Positions 1 through 11,600 of a DNA stretch of 64,000 bases are shown here, one piece after another. The position numbers and the translations under genes are program-made. The notes under the pieces are model-generated. The model ran no database searches and was not told where the DNA came from. It saw nothing but the letters and a program-made list of their open reading frames with translations. The stretch spans positions 16,871,214 through 16,935,213 of the forward strand of contig CM037778.1 in assembly GCA_021229015.1 (NCBI GenBank). Reading direction: 5' to 3'. Each line of letters starts with the position of its first letter. Within the stretch, counting starts at the first letter, position 1. The DNA comes from Solen grandis (Eukaryota > Mollusca > Bivalvia > Adapedonta > Solenidae).

Positions 1-2094
1 GTCACAGGAGCTAAAAACAGATTTTAAAAATGAAAATTTTAAAAGTCTTCTTCTCCGAAACCACAAGGCCTAGCCTTTTGATTTTTGATATGTAGCATGA
101 TCTTATGACTCTCTACCAAGATTGTTCAAATTATGATCCTGGGGTTAAAATTGGCCCCGCCCTAGGGGTCACATGATTTTACATAGAGTTATAATAAGAA
201 ACCTTAAAAATCTTCTGGTAAGAAAGTATAAGGCCTGGAGCTTAGATATTTGGCGTGTAGCATCATCTTATTGACCATTACCAATATTGTTAAAAGTATG
301 GCCCTGGGGTCAAAATTAGGCCTGCCCCATGGGTCACTTTTTTTTTTATATAGTTATACCCCCACAAATGAAATTTGGGAGGGTATATAGGAGTCACCCT
401 GTCGGTCAGTCCGGCGGTTGGTCTACAAATATTTGTCCGGAGCATTTCTCCAAAACTACTGTATCTATGTTGATGAAACTTCATAGGTAGATAGATCTTG
501 ATGAGAGGAAGTGCAGTGCATAAGAACCATAACTCTGCATGTATTTTGAAAGGAGTTATTGCTCTTTGTCATTTTTAATCTTTTGATTTTGTCCGGAGCA
601 TAACTCCAATACTAAAGTAGCTAGGTTGATGAAACTTCATATATAGATTGATCTTGATGAGAGGAATTGCAGTGCATAAGAAAACCACAATGTAAATTCT
701 TAAAGACAGGTTTTTGCAAACAATAAATATGGATGTGAACCATAATTAGACTGCATTTTTATTCTCCTCAGCTACAGATCTTGGGGGCAAATTGTTTTCT
801 TCTGTGTGTCTGTATGTGTGTCTCTCTGTCTATTTGTCTGTCTGTCAAAACTTTTTAGCATTGTCCAAAACTTTTGAACCATTGCTCACACTAACTTTAA
901 ACCTTACATGCATGTAGTCTTTCACTCACGCAAACTTTTGAAACTGTATTCCTACACATGACAGACTTCCGGTGTGGGTATTGATCACCTTTAGTGATAA
1001 TATTTTTTTTTGGTATGCTTATAAGCCCAAATCCTATGTGTGAACATTCGTTTTATGTGTCATGTGAATACATCCTGTGTCAAAGATGGGGGTGGGGGTA
1101 TGAATCACCTTCAGTGATAGTTCTAGTTATATATGAAAACCTTCAAAATTCTTTGTGTGAAAAGTACTAAAGCCTGAAGCTTAGATATTTGGTGTGTAGC
1201 ATCATCTTATGGACCCTTACCAAGATTGTTAAAATAATAGCCCTGGGTCAAAATCAGGCCTGCCCCAGGGGACGCTTATTTTACATAGAGTAATGTAGGA
1301 AAACCTTAAAAATTCATCTTGTCAAAACCCATGAGGCCTGGAGTTTAGATATTTGGTGTGTAGCATCATGTTATAGACACTTACCAAGATTGTGAAAATT
1401 ATGGCCGTGGGGTCAAAATTGACCCTGCCACAGGGGTTACTTTATTTTTCATATAGTTATTATAGGAAAACCTTCAAAAATCTTCTTATAAGAAAGTATA
1501 AGACCTGGAGCTTAGAGATTTGATGTGAAACATTGTCTAGTGGTCTTTACCCAGGGTGACATGTTTTACATAGAGTTATATAGACCAAACTTAAAAAAAA
1601 AATCTCCAATATTACTAGTTTGAGAGATTATGATTAGATTATAGTTAAAATTCATCCTGTGATCACATGTTTTACATAGAGTAATATAGGAAAAAAATAT
1701 CTTCTCTGCAACAATAAGCCTAGAGCTTTGCTATTTTTTGTGTGTAGTATGTACAAATCATGGCCCATGGGCCAAAATTAGACCTGCCCAAGTGGTCATG
1801 TTTTACATACATAAAACTCTAACAGGATTTCTGTTTGTTAATGGACAGTTCCTATACTAATAAGTATGTTTAACAGGTTTATCCAGTCAGTGAAAATGTG
1901 AAGCATGTGGTGAATTGTTGACCTTTTTAAATAAAATGAGCATGTTGTGTGCACTTGAACTAGGTATAAATAGAAATAAAATAGGGGGAGGAGTATCTTG
2001 AAAATTTAGGAACCGTCCATTAACCTAAAACCCTTAAAATAAGTTAAAGCAGTGATACTCGGGTGAGTGATTTAGGGCCATCATGGCCCTCTTG
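1..2094 (+). mobile_element. Family 1 Helentron-like element, 5' truncated by window, with tandem core
   Basis: Degenerate tandem units of about 160 nt (each with words like aaggcctagagcttagatatttgg and taccaagattgt) run into a family 1 3' end: CTCGGGTGAGT at 2058-2068, hairpin AGGGCCATCATGGCCCT at 2074-2090, then CTTG and TTT. The start is before position 1. It is interrupted by a family 2 element at 357-1126. No coding capacity is visible. Confidence 0.7.
357..1126 (+). mobile_element. Family 2 Helitron-like element nested in family 1
   Basis: Starts TACCCCCACA at 357-366 and ends with GGGGGTA (1094-1100), hairpin ATCACCTTCAGTGAT (1104-1118) and CTAG at 1123-1126, followed by TT. The family 1 core is interrupted within tatagttat and resumes as atatatgaaaacc. 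A second, older family 2-like 3' end (gtgggtattgatcacctttagtgat) is present at about 973-1000, so it may be compound. Confidence 0.65.
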
Positions 2095-2097
2095 TTT

Positions 2098-3732
2098 AAA
2101 AAAAAATGCCAGATTTCACTTTGTTTACACTCTAGCAGCTTCATTTTTCAAAAAATCATCTTTAAACTTTATGACCATAACCTCTCAGTCAAGTTATGGC
2201 TGATTATGGCAGAGATCTGCCAATTAGGTCAGGAAATATGCCCCTTATATTATTAAAAAAATGCCCGATTTCTCTTTGTTTACACTCTAGCATCTTCATT
2301 TTTCATCAATCATCTTCAAACTTTAAGACTATATTAATGACAATAATCTCTTGATTGAGTTTGATTATGGCTGAGATTGGCCGATTAGGTCAGGAGTTGT
2401 GGCCCTTAATTTATATAACAATGTTAGATTTCACTTTGTTTACACTCTAGTGTCTTTATTTCTTTAAGAATCATCTTAAAACTTTATGACAAGGTTTATG
2501 ACCATAATCTCTCTATCATGTTGAATTATGAATGATATTGGCCAATAAGTTCAGGAGTTACGCCCCTTTTTATATCAAACACTCTAGTGTCTTCATTTTT
2601 CAAACAATCATCTTCAAAGTTTTATGACAACTTCTATGACCATAGACTCTTGGTCAAATTTGAAATGGGCAGATATTTGTCCATTAGGTCAGGAGTTATG
2701 GCCCTTTATTTATCAAAAAATGCTAGATTTCATCTTGTTTACACTCTAGCATCTTGATTTCTTAAGCATATTTTTCATCTTCTTTAAATTTTTGAGGAAC
2801 ATATATGGTCATAATCTCTAAGCTAAGTTTGATTATGTCCGATAATGGCCCATTAGGGCTGGAGTTATGGCCCTTTTAATATATAAAAAATATTAACAAA
2901 TTTAGTATTTACACTCTGGAATCTAGATTTTTTTATTCAGGCAATCATTTTGAACTATTATGATAATGTTTATAGCCATAAACTCTCAGTCAAGTTAATG
3001 ATTTCAATTTTTAGCTCACCTGAGCACTTGTGCTCAGGGTGAGCTTTTGTGACCGCTTTTTGTCCGTGAACACTCTAGAGGCCACAGGTTTGGCCCAATC
3101 TTCATGAAACTTGGTCAGGATGTTTGTCTACATAATTTCTCGGATGAGTTCCGTTCGAAATTGGGTCATGTGGTGTCAAAAACTAGGTCACCAGGTCAAT
3201 TCTTAGAAAAAACCTTGTGAACACTCTAGAGGCCCCAGTTTCAGCCTAACCTTAATGTAACTTGGTCAGAATGTTTGTTTACATCAAATATCGGATGAAT
3301 TCAAAACTGGGCCACACGGGGTCAAAAAGTAGGTCACCAGGGCAAATTTTAGAAAAATCTTGTGAACACTCTAGGGGCTTACATTTTTGTACCAGTCTTC
3401 ATTACACTTAATAAGAATGATGACTGCATGAATTCCAAGTTGAGTGCAAAGTCAGGTAGGATCAAAATCTAGGTCACTTAGTTCAATGTTAGAAAAACAA
3501 TTTAGATGCCACATTTTTTGTCATCATGCCTAACACAGCAATCTTACTCAGGTGAGCGACACAGGGCCATCTTGGCCCTCTTGTTTACAATATGTACTGG
3601 TTTGTTGAATTGAAATTACCTCATTGATTATGTATTCAGTTCAATTATGCTATAATATAATAACTTGTACAGGCAATAAAGGCAGTATTTCTCAGTTTAG
3701 CGTCTCCAGGGCCATCTTGGCCTTCTAGCTTG
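2098..3732 (+). mobile_element. Family 1 element with 160-nt core array, 3' part
   Basis: About five units of a roughly 160-nt repeat (gccagatttcactttgtttacactctagc ... ggtcaggagttatg) fill 2098-3008. After a nested element (3009-3583) the family-specific 3' section resumes (aggcaataaaggcag), with CTCAGTTTAGC at 3691 and an AGGGCCATCTTGGCC hairpin at 3708. No separate 5' end was found. Confidence 0.6.
3009..3587 (+). mobile_element. Family 1 element, complete and short (about 575 bp)
   Basis: GCTCACCTGAG at 3014-3024 and its exact reverse complement CTCAGGTGAGC at 3547-3557 bound the element. Hairpin AGGGCCATCTTGGCCCT (3563-3579) is followed by CTTG and TTT. The 5' end can also fold on itself (gctcacctgagcacttgtgctcagggtgagc). 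It has no ORF and is nested in the 2098-3732 element. Confidence 0.75.
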
Positions 3733-3999
3733 TTCAGATTATTTTGACACAAATTTTCCTTGGGTAACTAACAAGACTGCAAAATTATTCTGAGAGCAGC
3801 ATAAGGCTTGTTTCTTTCTCTTAAATGTAATAAACTTTGAAAATCTTATTTGGAACAAATAAACCTGGAACTAGGGTATTTTTGTAGAGCATTCCTCATG
3901 GTTCTCTTACAAGTTTGTTCAAATTATGTCCCAGGGTTCGTAATTGTTTATCAGACATTACTTCCATTGGGATAAAAAACCTGTTTGAATTTCCTCATT

Positions 4000-5284
4000 T
4001 TTAGCTCACCTGAGCACAATGTGCTAAAGGTATGCTATTGTGACCGATGTGTCTGTCGTCCGTCGTCAACATTTAATTTCAACATCTCCTCTTAAACTAC
4101 AGGGCCAATTTTTATGGAACGCCATGACTGTCTTATGATGTGCACCTGTCTTTGTCTTTATGTTTGGTACATATGTCTTTGTCAGCAGTGGTTAACACAG
4201 TGGTAAAATCGTTATGTTCAGTAGATATGTAATTATGTGCTGTTCACTTGCCATTATCTGCGGTACATCTGACTTTATATGCAGTGCAGATATCATTATA
4301 TGCAGTCCTTTTGTTATTATGTTCAGTTGATTTTGCTATATATTCGGTTCACGTGACTTTATATGCAGTTGGTGTGTAATTATGTTCACTTTAGTGGTCA
4401 TTATGTTTGATGGTTTACGAACATATTATATGCAGTTGGTCCTTTAATATATGCAGTTGAAAAATATTTATGTGCAGTGATTTCAACTTTATGCTCAGCG
4501 GTAAAGAACGCTTTATGTTTTCTTGAGTTTGTATTATTTTCAGTTCACATGATTTCATATGCAGTGCTTATTGCATTATGTTCAGTGCTCTCTTCATTAT
4601 GATGATGTGGTTAAAATGCTAACGGAATATTCCGAAAATGTCCGTTGTTAACCGTCAATGCGGATCAATTATTTATAGAATAATACATGGCTAGTCGGGG
4701 CATTTGAGTGATAACTGCCCTGGCTATGCGATAATTATAATTAGATGGTGCTATTATCACTCAAATGCAAACTTATATGTATGTAGTACAAATTTGAAAA
4801 ATCTTCTTGTCCAAAAGTACTGGCTGGATTTCAAAGTTATTTGGCACAGATGTTCCTTAGGTAACTCTCTACCAAGAATGTTCAAATTATTTTGATCCGT
4901 TGAAAAACATGGCCGCCAGAGGGCAGAGCCCGTTTTCATTATATGTATATAGTACAAATTTGAAAATTCTTGTCTAAAAGTACTGGCTGGATTTCAAAGT
5001 TTTTTGGTAAAGATGTTCCAAGGTCAATCTCTACCAAGATTGTTCAGATTATTTGGATTGGTAAAAAAACATGGCCGCCAGGGGGGCGAAGCCCATTTTG
5101 CTTATATGTATATAGTACCAAGTTAAAAATTCTTCTTGTCCAAAAGTATGCATTGGATTTATGGCTGGCAGGGGGCAGAGGCCCATTTTCCATAATATCA
5201 TAAGATATTTGCTGTTTCTTTTCCTCCCACAAATACCTGATTCTCAGGGGAGCAATCCAAGGGCCATCGTGGCCCTCTTGTTTT
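4000..5284 (+). mobile_element. Family 1 element with a foreign insertion
   Basis: GCTCACCTGAG at 4004-4014; 3' part CTCAGGGGAGC at 5243-5253 with hairpin AGGGCCATCGTGGCCCT at 5260-5276, then CTTG and TTTT. The core has units reading caaatttgaaaattcttcttgtccaaaag. Between about 4118 and 4770 an unrelated sequence is inserted (listed separately). Confidence 0.65.
4118..4770. repeat. Insertion of degenerate TTATATGCAGT repeats ending in a 15-bp inverted repeat
   Basis: From about 4160 to 4600 the motif TTATATGCAGT or TTATGTTCAGT recurs roughly every 20-30 nt (for example near 4271, 4293, 4359, 4433 and 4573). It ends in a perfect inverted repeat, GCATTTGAGTGATAA at 4700-4714 and TTATCACTCAAATGC at 4754-4768, separated by 39 nt. 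It is not like the surrounding element core. I cannot assign it to a known family. Confidence 0.6.
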
Positions 5285-5463
5285 ATATCTTTTTGGGCTA
5301 CATTTAGAAAGTACAGCATGTGCCAACTGAAACTATACTAAACATAATTTGAAAGATTACAAGTTTCAGATACTTTTGTGTGTTGACTTTCTTAATATAA
5401 GTTACTGTAAAAACAACAAATTGTTATCCATCAAGGCGTGGCTTTCGTTGCAATTTTTTGCAG

Positions 5464-5697
5464 GCTGATGCCATAGTTATAGCAGTAAATGAATCTCTTA
5501 ATTTGAAGAGGGGGAAATTCCAAGCAAAAATTCTTGAGAAAGGTGGCCAAGAGATTCAAGAAGAGTTGTATAGAAAGCATAGTAAAGGAATTGGACCAGG
5601 TGAAGTAGTTTCTGTAAAGGCAGGTCAGTTGGAGTATTGCAAGAGTATACTCATTGGAAATCTCCCAAAGGAAGGAGGAAGGCACAATATCATTCAG
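5464..5697 (+). CDS. Exon 1 of the visible gene: N-terminal half of first macrodomain
   Basis: A pyrimidine-rich acceptor (ttttttgcag) precedes 78 codons ending at CAG|gtaata; both ends are phase 0. The peptide opens ADAIVIAVNESLNLKRG, the strand plus nucleotide-binding loop of a macrodomain, but with AVNES in place of the NAAN signature and without the glycine-rich HGGGVA loop. It continues with LEKGGQEIQEEL, which resembles the second macrodomain of vertebrate PARP14. The preceding beta strands of the fold must lie on an upstream exon that I could not find in 1-5463. A degenerate binding loop suggests altered or lost ADP-ribose binding. Confidence 0.85.
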
Positions 5698-8600
5698 GTA
5701 ATATTGATGAAAGAGTTAATGTATCCCTGTCTAATTATTCCATTATAATCAGTGCAATCTGATCCTGCAGTCATTCATTTGCATTCACATACTGTGTGAA
5801 ATACATTATTGACACAACATTATTTTGGTATAATTACTTTAACTAATTTGGTCATTTATTTTCTTTTTTAATATGGTAATAATATATGCAAATAAAATGA
5901 TTGTATCGTTACTCATTGTTTAACCATCAAGTAAAATAATCAGAACACCTACTTGTCATTTTTGCACAATACTAAATTGCATTGTTATTGATTTAATACA
6001 TGTATGATTTTCAGTGTTTCAAGTTCTTTATGCAAAATTGCTTCAAGATTGCAAAGCAGAACAGTCTCAAATCACTAGCATTTCCAGCCATTGGGACAGG
6101 TGGGCTGGCCTATCCAGACACGATGGTTGCCAGGGAAATGTTTAGGTCCATATTCATGAATGCAGTTGACAGTAGTGTAAGGAAGATTATAATTGCATTA
6201 CCCAGAGAGTCCCTGCATTACGAGGTAATTTACCAAAATAGTGTAAAGTAGTGTTAATTATGCCCGTGTTAATTATGCCCCACCAAAATGGGGGGGGGCA
6301 TATAGATTTGCCTTCGTACGTAATACGTTCGTCCGTCCCGAAACTTTGTGACACGCATAACTCCAAAAGTATTTGTATTTCAGACTTGAAACTTCATGGA
6401 TATATTATTCAGGATATTAACTTGCGCACCTGGGATATTTTCATCAAACAGCTGTTGAAGTTGATAGAGTTATGGGCCTTTGTTTTTGAAAAAAAAAAAT
6501 GAAATTTTATGCTTGTGACGCATGGAACTCTGAAAGTATATGTACTACAAACTTGAAACTTCATGGATATATTTTTCAGGACATGAACTTATGCACCTGG
6601 TATTTTCATCGAATCATTGTTGAAGTTGACAGAGTTATAAGCCTTTGTTTTTGAAAAATATGAAATATTATGCTTGTGACACACATAACTCTGAAAGCAT
6701 TTGTACTACAGACTTGAAACTTTACGAATATATTATTCAGGACATGACCATGTCCACCTGGATATTTTTATTGAAACATTGCTGAAGTTGACAGAGTTAT
6801 AGGACTTTGTTTTTGAAAAATATGGAATTTTATGCTTGTGACACACGTAACTCTGAAAGTATTTGTACTACAGACTTGAAATTTCATGGATATATTATTC
6901 AGGACATAAACTTGTACACCTTGTTGTTGGGGCAACTGTGTCCACTAGACACATTTCTAGTTTCACTTGACATTTGTTCAATAAACATATGTTAAAACTT
7001 ATTACATGCTTTCTGTCTAGAGTGTCCATGCTAAGACCTTATGCAGGACATAAACTTGTGGACCTGGGTATTTTTATCAAACCTTCATTGAAGTTGACAC
7101 CAAAACATGAGACGTATAGATTTGCCTTTGTCCGTCTATCCGTCCATCCCAAAACTGTGACACAGGTAACTCTGAATGTGTTTGTGCTACAGAATTTAAA
7201 CTTCATGGAGTCTGGGTGTTGGCCTTTGTTTTGGAAAATGAGACGGATGGGGGCATCTGTATCCTCTGGACACATTCATAGTTTTTTTAGCTCGCCTGAG
7301 CACAAAGTGCTCAAGGTGAGCTTTTATGATCACCCTGCGTCCGTCGTCGTCCGTTGTCAACAATTTACTTTAAATGACATCTCCTCTGAAACTGCTGGGC
7401 AGAATATTATTAAACTTGGCAAGGATGTTCCTTTGGTGAACCTTCACAAAAGTTGCTAAAATAAACTTGATCCATATGGAACTCTGGTTACCATGGCAAT
7501 GGAAAGAAAAAAATATGAAAACTTTAAAAATCATCTTCTTCAAAACTATTGGCCAGATTTCAAAATATTGTGGTACAGATGTTCCTTGGGTAACTCTTTA
7601 ACAATATTGCTAAAATTATTCCGATCTGTAAAAAAACATGGCCGCCAGGGGCGGGGCTAATTTGTCTTATATGTATATAGTGAAATCTTTAAACAACATC
7701 TCCTCTGAAACTGCTGGGCAGAATTTCAGTAAATTTGGCAGGGATGTTCCTTTGGTGAACCTTCATAAAAGGTGCTAAAATAAACTTGATCCATGTGAAA
7801 CTCTGGTTACCATGGCAGTGGAAAAAAAAAATATGAAAACCTCAAAAATCATCTCCTTCAAAACTACTGGCCAGATTTCAAAATGTTTAAGTACAGATGT
7901 TCCTTGGGTAACTCTTTTCCAAGATTGCTAAAATTATTCCGATCCGTGAAAAAAACATGGCTGCCAGGGGTTGGGGCTAATTTGCATTTTGTGTATATAG
8001 TGAAATATTTAAACAACATCTCCTCTGAAACCGCTCGACAGAATTTAATTTCAGTTGGCAGGGATGATCCTTGGGTGAAGCTTCACAAAAGTTTCTAAAA
8101 TTATTCCATTCCATAAAAAAACATGGCCACCAGGGGCGGGGCTAATTTGCCTTATATGTATATAGTGAAATCTTTAAATGACATCTCCTCTGAAACTGCT
8201 TGACAGAATTTGATAAAACTGAAGGGATCACCTCCTTCAAAACTACTGGCCAGATTTCAAAATGTTTTAATACAAACTGATGTTCCTTGGGTAACCCTAA
8301 ACTAAGGTGAGTGATCCAGGGCCATAATGGCCCTATTGTTTTTTTGTTTTTTTGTTTGTTTGTTTTTTCAATTTTTTTTTGGGAGCATAACTCATAAATT
8401 ATACAAGGTATTAACTTAAAACTCAAAATATAAATAGATGGTGAGATTGGGTAGTGCAGTAACCAAGAACCGTCAGTCTATCTGGACAAGCTTTTGAATT
8501 ATCTCCCTTTATTTAATTTAACAATGAATTTCTGTGCAAAAAATAACTTATTTACTAGCACTAACAAGTAGTGCTCCTGTGAGCTTTAAGGAACAATGGT

Positions 8601-11600
8601 TGTCCGTTGGCGTCCGTCGTCCATAATTGTTTCAAACGACATCTCCTATGAAACCATTGAGCCAAATTTGATGGAAATTAACTGTGATGTTCCTTGCATG
8701 AAGCTCTACCAAAGTTGTACAAATGGTTCCGGTCCATTGCATATCTGAGTCACAGGAGCTAAAATTAGATTTTTAAAGTGAAATCTTAAAAATTCTTCTT
8801 TTCCGAAACCACAAGGCCTAGAGCTTATATATACAGTGTGTAGCATTGTCTTATGGAAATTTACCAAGATTGTACAAAACATGACCCTGGGGTCGAAATT
8901 TGCCCCGCCCCATTGGAAAAATTAGAAAGATCTTCTTGTCAGAAACCACCGGGCCTAGAGTTTAGATATTTGGTGTGTAACATTGCCTAGAAGACCTCTA
9001 CCAAGTTTGTTCAAATCATGGCTCGGGGGTAAAAATTGGCCCTGCCCCAGGGGTCACTTGATTAAACATAGGCTAATTTTCGAGAGAAAAAAAAAACCCT
9101 GAAAAATCATGTAAGAAACCACAAGGCCTGGAGATTAGGTATTTGGTGTATACCATTGTCTAGTAGACCTCTACCAAGTTTGTTCAAATCATGGCCCTGG
9201 GGTCAAAATTGGCCCCGCCCCTGGGGTCACTTGATTTTTCAAAGGCTTATATAGGAAAAATTAGAATAATCTTCTTGTCAGAAACCACAAGGCCTGGAGT
9301 TAAGATATTTGGTGTGTAACATGGCCGAGTGTACATCTACCAAGTTTATTCAAATCATGGCCCTGGGGTCAAAATTGGCCTCGCCCCAGGGGTCACTTGA
9401 TTTTACATAGCCTATTAATGATACCAGGTAAGCGATCCAGGGCCATTATGGCCCTCTTGGTAATTACTTATGCCCCCTTGCCATATTTCTTAAATATATT
9501 ATTTTTTGTCTGCTCCATTTCTCAGCTACCATTGGTCAGATTTTGAAATAACTAAACAGCATTTATACATACCTGACCACTAGTCCTTTGCATGTCATAA
9601 TCAGCTTAATTTATTTTAGCTCACCTGAGCACATGTGCTCAGGATAAGCTCTTAGGATTGGTGAATGTCCGCCGTCAGTCCATCACCCACAAGTAGTTTC
9701 TTTACACTCTAGCATCTTCATTTCATACACAATCATTTTCAAACTTCATGACAGTGTTTATGACCATATCATAATCTCTCATTCATGTATGATTATGGCT
9801 GATATCGACCAATTAGGTCAGGAGGTGTGCCCTTTAAATGTAAAGAAATGCCGGCCAGCCAGATTTCACTTTGTTTACTCTCTAGCACCTTCATTTCTAA
9901 AGCAATCATCTTCAGACTTAATGAAAATATTGAAAGTCATAATTTCATGGCCAAGTTCAATTATGACTGATGTCAGCCAATGAGGTAAAGAGTTATGCCC
10001 CTTTTATTATAAAAAGGCCAGATTTCACAATGTTTACATTCTTACATCTTCATTTCTTAAGTTTCATCTTCAACCTTTATGACAATCTTTATGGCCATAA
10101 TCTCTCTGCCAAGTTCGATTATGGCTGATATTGGCAAATTAAGTCAGGATGTTTGCCTCTTAATATAAAAAAATGCCAGATTTCACATTGTTTTTACTCA
10201 AGCACCTTCATTTCTAATGCAATCATCTTTAAACTTCATGAATATATTTATAGTCATAATATCTTGGCCAAGTTCCATTATGGCTGCTATCGGCCAATAA
10301 GGAAAATAAGGAAAAGAGATATGCCCTTTTTAATATAAAAAAGGCCAGATTTCACATTGTTTACTCTCTAGCATCTTCATTTCTTAAGCAACCATCTTCA
10401 AATTTTATTACAATATTTAGGAACATAATATCTTGGCCAAGTTTGATTATGGCTGATATCATTTATAAGATCAGAAGTTATGTCCCCTTTGATACAAAAT
10501 AATGCCAGATTTCACTTTGTTTACACTAAAGCACCTCCATTTCTGAAACAATCATCTTCAAACTTCATTTATATATTTATAATCTTAATCTCTTGGCAAA
10601 GGTTCATTATGGCTGCTATCAGCCAATTTGGAGACAAGTTATGCCACGTTTGATATAAAAAAAAAGGCCAGATTTCACTTTGTTTACACTCTAGTATCTT
10701 CATTTCTTCAGTAATCATCTTCAAATTTTATGACAATTTTATGACCATAACCTCTCGGCCACGTTTGATTATGGCTGATATCGGCCAATTAGGTTAGGAG
10801 TTATGCTCCATTTAATATAAAAAATGCCAGATTTCACTTTGTTTACCCTCTAGCATCTTCATTTCTAATGCAATCATCTTCAGACTTCATGATAATGTTT
10901 ATAACCATAATTAAGTCTTGACTAAGATCAATCATGGCTGATATTGACCTATTAGGTGAGGAGTTATAGGCCTTGAATTATAAAAAAAATGCCAGATCTT
11001 TACTTTGTTTACACTGACATCTGCAATTATTAAGCAATCATTATTTTACTTATGCACAATGATAATTGCAACAATATATAAGTTAAGTTTGATTATAACT
11101 AATATTTTACTAAAAGAGCTAATTATAACTAATATTTTACTATAAGAGCTACATTTTAGGCCCTTGAAATATCAGAACATCACACATATTTGCTGTTTTT
11201 AAACTCTTCTCTTACATCTTCATTTCTTTAGCAGTGCAGGCAATGAAGGCAATGTTTCTCAGGTGAGCAATTTCAGGGCCATCTTGGCCTTCTTTATTTC
11301 AACAATGGGATCCATGGAGATGTTAAACACTTTCAAAGTTATCTCTAGTGTCCTTTCAAATTATTCTTTGACCACCATCCAATTTGGTATTACACCCTTA
11401 AAATATGGTTTTAAGTTATGATGTCTATAATATAAAGGCATTAGAAAACACAGTGGAAATAGAACAATAGCATCTCTTTCCAAATTGTAAGAAGATTGCA
11501 CCATGAGGGGAATGGAATGTGAGCACATCTTAGGTTGCTTTGTAAAGTTTCACTTTTGTAGATCTACCTGTTATTATACCCACCCACCCACCCACAACAA

